This document shows, in pieces, positions 46,231 to 55,605 of a DNA stretch of 64,000 nucleotides. Position 1 is the first letter of the stretch. The number at the start of each line of letters is the position of its first letter. The notes under the pieces are model-generated. The model did no database searches. It was not told the DNA's origin and saw only the letters and a program-made list of their open reading frames with translations. A program made the position numbers and the translations under genes. Origin of the DNA: Xenorhabdus bovienii SS-2004 (GTDB lineage Bacteria > Pseudomonadota > Gammaproteobacteria > Enterobacterales > Enterobacteriaceae); contig NC_013892.1 in assembly GCF_000027225.1 (NCBI RefSeq), positions 2,542,001 to 2,606,000 of the forward strand, written 5' to 3'.

Positions 46231-47333
46231 TACCCGTCGTCATTGAAGATGCTTGATTTTTCATTTGTATCAGATCATGATTGCGCCCATGAAAATTAAT
46301 CTAACAGATGCCCAAAAAGACGCCCTCGAATTGATGCATGATACGACTCGCGATGGACGAGTACGTGACCGCATCAAGGCCGTGCTTTTGGCCTCAGAAG
46401 GCTGGACTGCCCAGATGATTGCTCAGGCTTTGCGGATCCATGAAAGTACGGTGAGCCGCCATCTGAAAGATTACTTCTCTGAGGAAAAACTCGCCCCTGA
46501 AAATGGGGGCTCTGAAAGCCGTTTGTCTGCCGAACAAACAACAGAATTAGTTGAGTATCTGATGGCAAATTTGATGCACACTACCGCACAAATTGTGGCC
46601 TATGTTCGGGCACGATGGCAGGTGACTTTCACTGTCGCAGGAATGACGAAATGGCTTCACCGTCAAGGTTTCAGCTACAAGAAGCCAATGGGTGCTCCGC
46701 ATAAATTTGATGCGGATAAACAGCAACAGTTTATTGAAACCTACAACGCGCTGAAAGAAGAATGTGGCCAGAATGCGCCTATTTTATTTATTGATGCGGT
46801 TCACCCGACCCTGTCCACAAAATTAAGTTATGGCTGGATGAAGAGCGGGCGGAAGCACGTCAAAGTGGTTGAAACCACAGGCAGTCGTACTCGACTCAAC
46901 ATCATGGGTGCCCTTAATTTACAACGGATTGAAGAGACTATTGTTCGTGAATATCCGACGATTAACGCGAAAAATGTCGTCCTTTTTTTCGGCTCAATCC
47001 GGGAAACCTATCCACTTTCGCAAAAAATCCACATTATTCTGGATGGTGCGGGTTATCACCGTTCCGGAGTCGTCCAATTTTTTGCCGAGGTTTTGAATAT
47101 TGAGTTGCACTACCTGCCGCCTTACAGCCCTAATCTCAACCCGATTGAGCGATTATGGAAGTATGTGAATGAGCAGGTACGAAACAATGTCTATTTTCCG
47201 GATACCAAAACATTCCGTGAAACGCTGCGCCACTTTTTTCATGTCACATTGCCAGAAAAAGCGAAAGAACTCACCACTCGGTTGACTGATAACTTCCAGA
47301 TTTTAAAACCCGCATCTTCAAGTTAATTGCGTA
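46231..47333 (+). mobile_element. IS630-family element, copy 3, in uraA
   Basis: This is a 1103-base element in TA (46229-46230 duplicated at 47334-47335), opposite in orientation to copy 2. The two form a large inverted repeat around a 334-base uraA piece. Confidence 0.95.
46289..47326 (+). CDS. IS630-family transposase, copy 3
   Basis: Identical in protein sequence to copies 1 and 2 (345 residues from MKINLTDAQKD). Intact DDE motifs. Confidence 0.92.
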   Translation: MKINLTDAQKDALELMHDTTRDGRVRDRIKAVLLASEGWTAQMIAQALRIHESTVSRHLKDYFSEEKLAPENGGSESRLSAEQTTELVEYLMANLMHTTAQIVAYVRARWQVTFTVAGMTKWLHRQGFSYKKPMGAPHKFDADKQQQFIETYNALKEECGQNAPILFIDAVHPTLSTKLSYGWMKSGRKHVKVVETTGSRTRLNIMGALNLQRIEETIVREYPTINAKNVVLFFGSIRETYPLSQKIHIILDGAGYHRSGVVQFFAEVLNIELHYLPPYSPNLNPIERLWKYVNEQVRNNVYFPDTKTFRETLRHFFHVTLPEKAKELTTRLTDNFQILKPASSS

Positions 47334-47623
47334 TATATGGTGTTATTGGTGCATCAGGTATTCGGGTATTGATTGATTCTAAAGTTGATTATAGCAAGGC
47401 ACAGAACCTGATCCTGACCTCCGTTATTTTGATTATTGGTGTCAGTGGGGCGAAAATCCAGATTGGTACAGCAGAATTGAAAGGTATGGCACTGGCGACG
47501 GTAGTAGGTATCGGTTTGAGCATGATTTTCAAATTGATCAGTGTTATCCGCCCGGAGGAGCCTTATATTACTTCTTCTGTAGAATCGATTGACAATGATA
47601 AAAAACGTGAAGCTGTAGAGTAA
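47334..47623 (+). pseudogene. uraA: uraA fragment 3 (C-terminus)
   Basis: It resumes with YGVIGASGIRVLIDSKVDYS, then ILIIGVSGAKIQIGTAELKG and the hydrophilic C-terminus, ending at a normal TAA. Apart from the insertions and the 5' deletion no other damage is seen, so the disruption is recent. Confidence 0.95.
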
Positions 47624-47646
47624 GTAAGATTAATTCAATTTATAAG

Positions 47647-47679
47647 GAAGGGTTTTAAAGAACAAACCCTTCTTTTTTT
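47647..47679 (+). terminator. Rho-independent terminator after uraA
   Basis: Stem GAAGGGTTT/AAACCCTTC (47647-47655 with 47664-47672) followed by seven T residues. Confidence 0.9.
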
Positions 47680-47680
47680 G

Positions 47681-48201
47681 ACTCATAATGAAAGTCTACT
47701 ATTTAATATTCTTTCATAACGTTATTTTTATTAATTCATTCTATATCTTGGTTTTTTCTTTAATATTTCACTGAGAGGTCAGGAAGATGATATAGAGTGA
47801 TTTTAATTGATACGTCAATCGCCTAAATAAATTTTAATCAACGTTAATGTCTATTTATTGATTCTTTTTAGTTAAGATTATCGCTGATTATAACTATTAA
47901 AATCAGGGTATTAATTATTAATAAAGATCAGTAGTCTGTATCCTGATGAATCCATTCTATGGGCAGTTGATAAAGACGGCTTGATGATGGAAAAATAGGC
48001 TTTGATGCTAATCTGGATGTCAATTCTAATTCTAATCAGAAAAACAACACGTTGTTATCTCCTGTATTATAAACCTTATCTTTCATGAAAAGGCAGGCGC
48101 TAACAATCAAGGCCTGTTTTAAACAGCGTATTTATTTCATTTATAGTTACTTTCTGTGGTAGACTTAGTGCTGTTCGTTATCCATTCTGTTTGAGGTGCT
48201 T
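47681..48201. other. Intergenic before hda with a possible decayed gene
   Basis: Around 47930-48072 two frames join into a plausible peptide (SSLYPDESILWAVDKDG, then after a one-base shift KIGFDANLDVNSNSNQKNN) ending at a TAA. It has no start or homologue I know. The hda promoter must lie in the last 100 bases. Confidence 0.35.
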
Positions 48202-48903
48202 CTGAATACACCGTCGCAGCTTTCATTGCCCCTATATTTGCCCGATGATGAAATATTTGCCAGTTTCTTTGCAGGTGAGAATACTTCCTTATTAGCTGCA
48301 ATAAAACTGGCCATTAGTCAGTCACACGGCAGTTATATCTATTTTTGGTCCCGCGATGGCGGGGGCAAGAGCCATTTGCTTCATGCATCTTGTGCCGAAT
48401 TATCCCAACAGGGAGAGGCGGTGGGATATGTACCACTGGATAAACGTGCCTATTTTGTTCCTGAAGTCCTTGATGGCATGGAACATTTATCATTAGTGTG
48501 TATTGATAATATTGAATGTATTGCAGGCGATCAAGAATGGGAAATGGCTATCTTCAATCTTTATAACCGGATTGTAGAGATTGGCCGCACCTGCTTATTG
48601 ATCACCGGGGATCGTCCTCCACGGCAAATTAATCTGACATTGCCGGATCTGGCTTCTCGTCTGGATTGGGGGCAGATTTACAAATTGCAGCCACTGTCTG
48701 ATGATGAAAAGATTCAGGCATTGCAATTGAGGGCGAAATTACGGGGATTTGAATTACCCGAAGATGTAGGGCGTTTTGTGTTGAAACGACTCGATAGGGA
48801 AATGCAAACACTGTTTAGAACGTTAGATGAGCTTGACCGTGCTTCTATTGTGGCGCAGCGCAAGCTGACGATACCATTTGTGAAAGATATTCTTGATCTC
48901 TGA
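48202..48903 (+). CDS. hda: DnaA regulatory inactivator Hda, CTG start
   Basis: Hda with the loaded clamp stimulates ATP hydrolysis by DnaA, preventing re-initiation. It is 233 residues if started at CTG 48202 ([19 protein letters not shown]). E. coli hda is reported to start at a CUG in the same context and the N-terminal QLSLPL clamp-binding motif begins right after; GAGG lies eight bases upstream. A GTG two codons earlier overlaps that site. AAA+ features: degenerate Walker [14 protein letters not shown], Walker [12 protein letters not shown], Arg finger region DLASRLDWG. Confidence 0.95.
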   Translation: MNTPSQLSLPLYLPDDEIFASFFAGENTSLLAAIKLAISQSHGSYIYFWSRDGGGKSHLLHASCAELSQQGEAVGYVPLDKRAYFVPEVLDGMEHLSLVCIDNIECIAGDQEWEMAIFNLYNRIVEIGRTCLLITGDRPPRQINLTLPDLASRLDWGQIYKLQPLSDDEKIQALQLRAKLRGFELPEDVGRFVLKRLDREMQTLFRTLDELDRASIVAQRKLTIPFVKDILDL

Positions 48904-48928
48904 GCGAACCAGTCAGGAAGGGAACAGG

Positions 48929-48965
48929 AAAAAAGTGATAGTGAATATGTCCCTATCACTTTTTT
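48929..48965. terminator. Bidirectional terminator between hda and yfgD
   Basis: AAAAAAGTGATAG pairs with CTATCACTTTTTT (48929-48941 with 48953-48965), giving U-runs for both convergent genes. Confidence 0.9.
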
Positions 48966-48995
48966 GTTTGTATGATTTTTCTGGAAAGTGAGGTG

Positions 48996-49352
48996 TCAGC
49001 CAAGAATCTCCTTAACTTGTTCTGGTGGGCGACCTAGACGAGCTTTATCACCGACAACAACAATCGGACGCTCTATCAATATAGGGTATTTTTCCATCGC
49101 TTGGAGTAATGCGGCTTGGGATAATGTGTCATCACCAAGATTGAGATCCTTATAAAGTTCTTCTTTGGTTCGCATTAACTGACGGGCATCTTTGAAACCC
49201 AGTTGCTTCAGTAAAACGGTAAGCTGCTCTACCGTTGGTGGGGTGTCGAGATAGTGAATGATTTCTGGTGCAATACCGAGATCTTCAACCAGCTTGAGTG
49301 TTTCGCGGCTCTTTGAACAGCGAGGATTATGATAAAAAATAACTTGTGGCAT
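48996..49352 (-). CDS. yfgD: ArsC-family protein YfgD (arsenate reductase-like)
   Basis: This encodes 118 residues from the ATG giving MPQVIFYHNPRCSKSRETLK; AGGA lies nine bases upstream, whereas the earlier ATG that overlaps bepA lacks a site. Catalytic Cys in NPRCSKSR, the two downstream Arg positions in LMRTKEELYK and RPIVVVGDKARLGRP. A glutaredoxin-linked arsenate reductase fold; arsenate reduction itself is not proven for YfgD. Follows bepA as in E. coli. Confidence 0.93.
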   Translation of the reverse strand: MPQVIFYHNPRCSKSRETLKLVEDLGIAPEIIHYLDTPPTVEQLTVLLKQLGFKDARQLMRTKEELYKDLNLGDDTLSQAALLQAMEKYPILIERPIVVVGDKARLGRPPEQVKEILG

Positions 49353-49363
49353 GTAAAAAGTCC

Positions 49364-50833
49364 TCATTTGTCATATTGGATATGACGTTGTTGCAGTTGG
49401 CGCAATTGATCAATACGGGCATCATAACGAGCCTGATCGTCACTATTTAATGTTACCAAGGCACTGGCTTGGCTGAGATAGTTTATAGCCATGTCAAATT
49501 TGCCTTGCAATGCCATAGTCTCAGCGTAGGAAGCCAGCTCTTTATCACGTTTTTTCTGTTTTTTGGCTAATTCTGTCATTAGTGACCAGCCAGTGGGATC
49601 ATTAGGATCGTTGAAGGTATAACGAAATAGCAGTTGTGATGCTTGCGGATAGTGTTTGGCCTGAATATAGGCATTGGCAAGATTGATTTGTAGTACCGGG
49701 TTATTTTGATGTTTCTGGAGAGCTTGCTGTAAACGGGTAATCGCTTGCTCATACTGTTTTTGCTCAATATCGATATCCGTCATAGCATCGATAAACCAGA
49801 TGTTATCAGGCTGCTTATCCAGTAATGGGGACAATACTGTTTTGGCTTCAGCATACTTTTGAGCCTGAGACAGAAGGAGAACCCGCCCATAAGCAGCGGC
49901 GAGCTGTTCTTTAGCGGTTCCTTGACTGTAATTATTCAGAATTTGTTCAATGTAATTGAGCTGATCTGTAGCGCTGATTATCAGGATGCGAACACGGGCA
50001 AACAGAAAATTTTGAGATTCTGATTCTGGAACGGTTTTTTTCGGATACTGATTTGCCCTGTTACGAGCATCGGATAAACGGCTATCGGGTAGTGGATGGG
50101 TTAATAACATTTCTGGCGGTTTAGAGCTATATCGCGTCTGATCAACCAGAATCTGCATGAAATTAGGCATACCATGAGGGTTAAAACCTGAATTGTTGAG
50201 AATCTGCATACCAATGCGATCAGCTTCTTGTTCATTTGACTGGGTAAAACTGATAATACCTTGCTGAAAACCACCCAGTGTGCCGCTGAGTGTCGCCATT
50301 CCTGCTTGTGGATTGGCCATCATCAACAGTATAGATCCTAATACTCCTGCCCATGCGAATGGCGTTTTGCGCTGTGTATCCTCCATAAAACGAGCCAAGT
50401 GGCGTTGTGTTACATGGGAGATTTCATGAGCTATGACAGAAGCCAGCTCACTTTCATTGCGGCTATAGCGGAATAGACCGGAATGTAGCACTACGTTACC
50501 ACCGAAAACAGCATACGCGTTAATAGCGGGGTTATTGATCAGATAAAATTGAAAAGGCGTTTTCACTGAATCGGCATGGTTAACTAATTTATGGCCTAAT
50601 TGATTAATGTATTGTTTAAGCAGAGGGTCATCAATTAGCGGCGCTCCAGCACGTATCTGGCGTATAAAAAAATCCCCCATTTCTATTTCTTGGTTGATAC
50701 TGAGGGTCGCCCCCGCACTTGTTCCGATATCGGGTAGTGAATTTTCGGAACTTACAGATAAAGCGGGTGAATTTCCAAATAATAATAGGCTAATCAATGT
50801 CACTATCAGGGATTTCTTAGGTGTTTTTATCAT
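49364..50833 (-). CDS. bepA: Periplasmic beta-barrel assembly-enhancing protease
   Basis: BepA is an M48 zinc metalloprotease and chaperone that helps or clears LptD and other outer-membrane proteins. It is 489 residues with signal peptide (KSLIVTLISLLLFGNSPALS), zinc motif VIAHEISHVTQRHLARF, third ligand Glu in NEQEADRIGMQIL and a C-terminal TPR region from about residue 310 (AEAKTVLSPLLDKQPDNIWF). Complete. Confidence 0.96.
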   Translation of the reverse strand: MIKTPKKSLIVTLISLLLFGNSPALSVSSENSLPDIGTSAGATLSINQEIEMGDFFIRQIRAGAPLIDDPLLKQYINQLGHKLVNHADSVKTPFQFYLINNPAINAYAVFGGNVVLHSGLFRYSRNESELASVIAHEISHVTQRHLARFMEDTQRKTPFAWAGVLGSILLMMANPQAGMATLSGTLGGFQQGIISFTQSNEQEADRIGMQILNNSGFNPHGMPNFMQILVDQTRYSSKPPEMLLTHPLPDSRLSDARNRANQYPKKTVPESESQNFLFARVRILIISATDQLNYIEQILNNYSQGTAKEQLAAAYGRVLLLSQAQKYAEAKTVLSPLLDKQPDNIWFIDAMTDIDIEQKQYEQAITRLQQALQKHQNNPVLQINLANAYIQAKHYPQASQLLFRYTFNDPNDPTGWSLMTELAKKQKKRDKELASYAETMALQGKFDMAINYLSQASALVTLNSDDQARYDARIDQLRQLQQRHIQYDK

Positions 50834-50925
50834 AAAATGTTTCTCGTAAAAACAATGTGTCCCAGTTAGTTATTAACTTATGAATGTGTGTATGATAGCA
50901 AATCATAACTTAAAATCAGTCCATC

Positions 50926-51279
50926 GTAATAAATTTAGTAAAAATCATAAAAGATAAACGCCAGATAGTTGCAGCATGACAGAGTGTGTTGCCACGTAAT
51001 TATGGTTTAGCGGGTAATCTATAGCATGAAATGAGAATCAACAGAGCATCAATTATATTCGTGAAAAAGCCACGGAGATGGTTATTCTGACTATTTGTAC
51101 TTATGCGATATTTGTTGGTTTGTCTGTACTTATCCCTTATATCGGCACGGTGATTGTCACAATTCCTGTCATTATTTTTGGCGGATTTCTGGGGCGTCTT
51201 TTTCACCATTCCACTGGCAACTTTGATCAAGGCGGTTATTCGTGTTTGGCCTGAAGAAAAACTCGTCGGATCAGAATAA
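50926..51279 (+). pseudogene. perM: perM remnant (AI-2E-family transporter), heavily decayed
   Basis: Pieces of PerM follow in order: IIKDKRQIVAA, stop, SVLPRNYGLAGNL, stop, HEM, frameshift, [18 protein letters not shown], deletion, [19 protein letters not shown], deletion, IIFGGFLG, frameshift, [21 protein letters not shown]. coli PerM (353 residues) contains KDKEQMLNAVRRVLPRNRG and [19 protein letters not shown] in the same order. The N-terminal half is gone. The position, divergent from bepA, is the conserved one. Confidence 0.85.
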
Positions 51280-51362
51280 TAATTGTATTGACATTTCAGG
51301 CACGACGTTAATGTAGATAGCGAAATTCCCCCTGTTTGACAGGGGGATTGGTCGATGCCGGA

Positions 51363-51836
51363 TTATGATGAATGTTGTTTCAGGTAGTCCAGTACGATTT
51401 GGTGATGGTTACTGGTTTTGAATTTATCAAAAACGTGTTCAATATCACCTTTTGGGTCAACTAAGAAACTAATACGATGGATGCCCTCATAGGTTTTCCC
51501 CATAAACTGTTTTACTCCCCAAACACCAAATTGCTCGGCAACCTGATGGTCAATATCGGCAAGAAGTGTGAAATTCAGCATCTCTTTTTTTACAAAGCGG
51601 GATAACTTTTCGGGTGTATCTGTACTGATGCCCAACACTTCAACACCGATTTCTTTTAGTTCATTCATCTTGTCACGTAAGCCACAAGCCTGAACAGTGC
51701 AGCCTGGCGTCATTGCTTTGGGATAAAAATAAACTAAAACACGCTGACCTTTGAAATCAGATACGCCAACGGTTTTGCCATCTTGGTCAGGAAGACTGAA
51801 TTTTGGGGCCTTATCACCGGCTTTCAATCGGCTCAT
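51363..51836 (-). CDS. bcp: Thiol peroxidase Bcp (peroxiredoxin)
   Basis: Bcp reduces hydroperoxides with thioredoxin. It is 157 residues from ATG 51836 (MSRLKAGDKAPKFSLPDQDG) behind GGAG. Peroxidatic Cys in AMTPGCTVQACGLRD, with a second Cys five residues on that can form the intramolecular disulfide; Arg in GIHRISFLVDP. Co-oriented with gcvR, 15 bases downstream. Confidence 0.96.
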   Translation of the reverse strand: MSRLKAGDKAPKFSLPDQDGKTVGVSDFKGQRVLVYFYPKAMTPGCTVQACGLRDKMNELKEIGVEVLGISTDTPEKLSRFVKKEMLNFTLLADIDHQVAEQFGVWGVKQFMGKTYEGIHRISFLVDPKGDIEHVFDKFKTSNHHQIVLDYLKQHSS

Positions 51837-51850
51837 CACGTATTCTCCGT

Positions 51851-52459
51851 TTAATCGTTTTTATTTAAATGATCCAGTACGCTAATACTGCCTTGTGCAT
51901 TTAATTCTGTACATAGGCGATAAAAGGATTCTTTGAACATGAGGCCATTATCATCCAGTGGGTTATGGCCTGTAATGTGGATTTGCAGACGGGCGGGCAT
52001 ATTTTCCACAGCGGGATGAGTTTTTGATGCCAGTTCAGCAATATTGAAATTCTGGGTCGTGAACAGATTGGTAAAACGTTCAACAATACCCGGTGAATCA
52101 TCCACATCCACTCTGACGGAAATTGTCGAAGGAAATTTTGTCTGGACACCGCACCGGGTTCGTTTCATCACAATAAGCAATTCGAGTTCAGCCCCTTTCT
52201 GTGGCAGAGTGGATTCGATCAGGGTAATGGCGTTCCAGCTACCGGATAGCAGCATGATAAAGGTAAACTCTTCGCCAAACATTGCCAGACGGCTGTCTTC
52301 AATATTACAACCACATGCGCTGGCAAGGCGGGTAATGGTATTGACGATGCCGGGGCGATCTGCACCAAGGGCGGTGATCACTAAAAAATGCTGTTCTGAT
52401 TTTGGCAAAGCGATTTTCCTTTCTACGGTAGATGTTTGCTGTGTGTCGTCATTAAACAT
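51851..52459 (-). CDS. gcvR: Glycine cleavage system transcriptional repressor
   Basis: GcvR binds GcvA and converts it to a repressor when glycine is low. It is 202 residues, about 12 longer than E. coli at the N-terminus. Two ACT domains: first from HFLVITALGADRPGIVNTIT, second from VRVDVDDSPGIVERFTNLF. No clear ribosome site precedes the ATG. Divergent from dapA. Confidence 0.93.
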   Translation of the reverse strand: MFNDDTQQTSTVERKIALPKSEQHFLVITALGADRPGIVNTITRLASACGCNIEDSRLAMFGEEFTFIMLLSGSWNAITLIESTLPQKGAELELLIVMKRTRCGVQTKFPSTISVRVDVDDSPGIVERFTNLFTTQNFNIAELASKTHPAVENMPARLQIHITGHNPLDDNGLMFKESFYRLCTELNAQGSISVLDHLNKND

Positions 52460-52650
52460 AAAAAATGATCAGGAGAAGGTCAATCGTATTTGTGAAGGGA
52501 AGTGCGATTATAATCTCTGTTTAATCGACTACACTTGATATTAACAAAATTCATTGAAATCGTGCGCTTAAAGAGTTTTCTTCTGTATGACAAGAAAGTA
52601 CCATGAACTTCTCATCCGCAGTTTAAGGTTTAGTTAAGGGGGAAATGGCA

Positions 52651-53550
52651 ATGGTGAGTGGTAACTCTGGTTTTACGGGCAGTATGGTTGCAATGGTAAC
52701 GCCAATGAATTCAAACGGTCAGATTGATAAAACCAGTTTGAAAAAATTAATTGATTATCATGTCGCCAGTGGTACATCTTCAATTATTTCTGTTGGGACA
52801 ACGGGTGAATGCGCAACACTCAACCAAGATGAGCATGTGGATGTTGTACTGACAACACTGGAATTGGCTGATGGCCGCATTCCGGTGATTGCCGGAACAG
52901 GGGCAAATGCGACGGCAGAAGCCATTTCGCTGACTCGTCGTTTTGAAAATACGGGTATTGCTGGTTGCCTGTCTGTGACACCTTATTATAATAGACCATC
53001 ACAGGAAGGTTTATATCAGCATTATAAAGCGATAGCTGACAATACTGACTTACCGCAAATTCTGTATAATGTACCCTCTCGGACCGCATGTGATTTACTG
53101 CCATCGACTGTTGCCCGTCTGGCAAAACTGGAAAATATTGTTGCGATTAAGGAAGCGACTGGGAACTTAGGTCGTGTCAGTCAGATCCAAGAATTGGTTA
53201 ATGATGAAAATTTCATTTTGCTGAGTGGTGATGATGCAAGTTTTCTCGATTTTGTGCAGCTTGGTGGAAAAGGGGTTATTTCTGTGACAGCGAATGTAGC
53301 GGCTGCGGAGATGGCACAAATATACGAACTGGCTCAGAAGGGTGAATTTGTGAAGGCGCGTAGCCTGAACAACCGACTGATGGAATTGCATCATCAATTA
53401 TTTGTTGAACCTAGCCCGACGCCAGCCAAGTGGGCCTGTCGTAAACTGGGGTTGATTGCCGATGACACGCTGCGCCTGCCAATGATTCCGTTGACGCAGG
53501 CGGGACAAGTTTCGGTCAATAATGCCTTGAAATTGGCTGGATTACTGTAA
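52651..53550 (+). CDS. dapA: 4-hydroxy-tetrahydrodipicolinate synthase
   Basis: DapA condenses pyruvate and aspartate semialdehyde, the first lysine/DAP-specific step, and is feedback-inhibited by lysine. It is 299 residues from the second ATG ([19 protein letters not shown]), which has the better spacing to GGGGG; the E. coli-like core starts at FTGSMV. TIM barrel with GTTGECATL, Tyr in [12 protein letters not shown], Schiff-base Lys in AIKEATGNL and [12 protein letters not shown]. Followed by bamC after 16 bases, as in E. coli. Confidence 0.96.
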   Translation: MVSGNSGFTGSMVAMVTPMNSNGQIDKTSLKKLIDYHVASGTSSIISVGTTGECATLNQDEHVDVVLTTLELADGRIPVIAGTGANATAEAISLTRRFENTGIAGCLSVTPYYNRPSQEGLYQHYKAIADNTDLPQILYNVPSRTACDLLPSTVARLAKLENIVAIKEATGNLGRVSQIQELVNDENFILLSGDDASFLDFVQLGGKGVISVTANVAAAEMAQIYELAQKGEFVKARSLNNRLMELHHQLFVEPSPTPAKWACRKLGLIADDTLRLPMIPLTQAGQVSVNNALKLAGLL

Positions 53551-53566
53551 AAATTAGGGAATTTTA

Positions 53567-54613
53567 ATGGCAACATTATTGCAAAAATCGAAGGTCATGA
53601 AGGTTGCTGGCCTGTCATTAGTTGTTTTGCTGGCAGCCTGTTCTAAAGATCAGCACTATAAACGTCAGGTGAATGGGGATGAGTCCTATCTTGAGACGCC
53701 ACCGCTGAAAGCATTGAACGTTCCAGCAGGAATGATATTGCCGCCGCAAAATAGTGAATATAATATTTCATCAGCGACCGAAAAAGGGGTGGTGGGTAAA
53801 TCCCTTGATATTCGTCCGCCAGTACAGGCTATGCAGTTATTGACGGGTTCCCACATGGGAAATAATGTACGAGCCGGTAAGTTGTTGATTGAAAATACCC
53901 CAGAACACAGCAACCTGTGGTCACAAGTGGTTAGTCTATTGGCGAAGAAGAATTACCAAATTAGCGAAAAAGATGATACCAGGCAAACTCTGGTCACTGA
54001 TTGGATCTCATGGCCGCGGGCAGATGAAAATATTCCTTATCGTGGACGTTACCGTATTGAAGTGTCTCCACAGGGTTCCCAAATCGCGCTGTCTGTTACA
54101 AATGAAAGTTTGGAACATGATGGAAAAGTTGTCTCTGATCCGGCAATAATCCAAGATTATGATTTAATCATGCTTAACGAGCTGTCTGATGGTTTAAATC
54201 AGCAGCAGGAGTTAGCAAGTTTGAACAGCACGAAGAATACAGGGGCGTTAATAGTAAACAGTGGCAGCGATAATACAGCTTTGCCCCAAATCATTGTCCG
54301 TGCGCCTTACACTGTGGTCTGGAACCGATTACCGCATACACTGGAAAGTATAGGCATGCGTGTCACTGATCGTACGCGTGCGACGGGAATGATAGAGGTG
54401 ACTTATAAAGAGCTGAGTTCTTCAGGCTGGAAAGAACTGGGCGTCGAGGCTCCTTCCATCAGCGAAGGAAATTACAAGTTACAGGTGGGCGACTTGGATA
54501 ACCGAAGCAGCCTGCAATTTATCAAAGAGAAAGGCCAGCCGTTAACTCAGGCTGAAAATGATCAAATGATGGCTGTATTTAAGGCCGCATTCAGCAGAGC
54601 TACAGACAAGTAA
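53567..54613 (+). CDS. bamC: Outer-membrane assembly lipoprotein BamC
   Basis: BamC is a lipoprotein of the BAM complex that binds BamD. It is 348 residues with lipobox LLAAC (Cys25). An unstructured N-terminal segment (SYLETPPLKALNVPAGMILP) is followed by two helix-grip domains; the C-terminal one includes IIVRAPYTVVWNRLPHTLES. Second gene of the dapA operon. Confidence 0.95.
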   Translation: MATLLQKSKVMKVAGLSLVVLLAACSKDQHYKRQVNGDESYLETPPLKALNVPAGMILPPQNSEYNISSATEKGVVGKSLDIRPPVQAMQLLTGSHMGNNVRAGKLLIENTPEHSNLWSQVVSLLAKKNYQISEKDDTRQTLVTDWISWPRADENIPYRGRYRIEVSPQGSQIALSVTNESLEHDGKVVSDPAIIQDYDLIMLNELSDGLNQQQELASLNSTKNTGALIVNSGSDNTALPQIIVRAPYTVVWNRLPHTLESIGMRVTDRTRATGMIEVTYKELSSSGWKELGVEAPSISEGNYKLQVGDLDNRSSLQFIKEKGQPLTQAENDQMMAVFKAAFSRATDK

Positions 54614-54616
54614 TAC

Positions 54617-54640
54617 ATAAAGGGGCCAAGGCCCCTTTAT
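54617..54640 (+). terminator. Terminator between bamC and purC
   Basis: The stem ATAAAGGGGCC/GGCCCCTTTAT has a two-base spacer and a weak T-rich tail. Confidence 0.6.
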
Positions 54641-54704
54641 AGTTTGGGTAAAATTTTTTCGTTTAATTTTTTTGTTTAAAGATGTCACATCTCTGGAGTG
54701 TAAG

Positions 54705-55418
54705 ATGCAGAAAAAAGCTGAGTTGTATCGTGGGAAAGCAAAAACAGTGTATTCCACTGACAATCCTGACCTGCTTGTGCTGGAATTCCGTAATGATACA
54801 TCAGCCTTGGATGGTGAACGCATCGAACAGTTTGATCGCAAGGGTATGGTGAATAATAAATTCAATCATTTCATTATGAACAAACTGGAAGAGGCGGGTA
54901 TTCCGACGCAAATGGAACGGCTGCTGTCAGACAACGAATGCCTGGTGAAAAAGCTGGATATGGTGCCGGTTGAGTGTGTTATCCGCAACCGTGCTGCGGG
55001 TTCTCTTGTGAAGCGCCTTGGTGTGGAAGAAGGAATGGTATTGAATCCCCCCCTGTTTGATCTGTTTTTGAAAAATGATGCCAAGCATGACCCGATGGTC
55101 AATGAGTCCTACTGTGAAACATTCGGTTGGGTTAGCAAGGTGCATCTGGCCGAGATGAAACAACTGAGTTACAAGGCTAACGAAGTATTGAGCAAACTGT
55201 TCAATGATGCTGGCTTGATTCTGGTGGATTTCAAATTAGAGTTTGGTTTGTTCAACGGCAACGTTGTATTGGGGGATGAGTTTTCTCCGGACGGTAGTCG
55301 CCTGTGGGATCAGCAGACTTTGGATAAAATGGATAAAGACCGTTTCCGCCAGAGTCTTGGTGGCTTGATTGAAGCGTATGAAGAAGTAGCACGCCGAATC
55401 GGGGTGATTTTGGACTAA
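54705..55418 (+). CDS. purC: SAICAR synthetase
   Basis: PurC ligates aspartate to CAIR in purine synthesis. It is 237 residues from ATG 54705 ([20 protein letters not shown]) with GGAG seven bases upstream. Motifs: [42 protein letters not shown] and [12 protein letters not shown]. Complete. Confidence 0.97.
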   Translation: MQKKAELYRGKAKTVYSTDNPDLLVLEFRNDTSALDGERIEQFDRKGMVNNKFNHFIMNKLEEAGIPTQMERLLSDNECLVKKLDMVPVECVIRNRAAGSLVKRLGVEEGMVLNPPLFDLFLKNDAKHDPMVNESYCETFGWVSKVHLAEMKQLSYKANEVLSKLFNDAGLILVDFKLEFGLFNGNVVLGDEFSPDGSRLWDQQTLDKMDKDRFRQSLGGLIEAYEEVARRIGVILD

Positions 55419-55605
55419 CAACGCAAACGATTACTTAAGCCGATAATCAGAGATATCCTACACTAAAGTCGTGGGGTATCTTTGATCGCGATGACGGGGT
55501 ATTTATTTGATAAATATGAAAAAGAGATGTGGTAATAGGAAATATTCAGGATAGCCAATAGCTTGATTGACTACCCAGACCATGATTCTTATTTATTACA
55601 GCACA

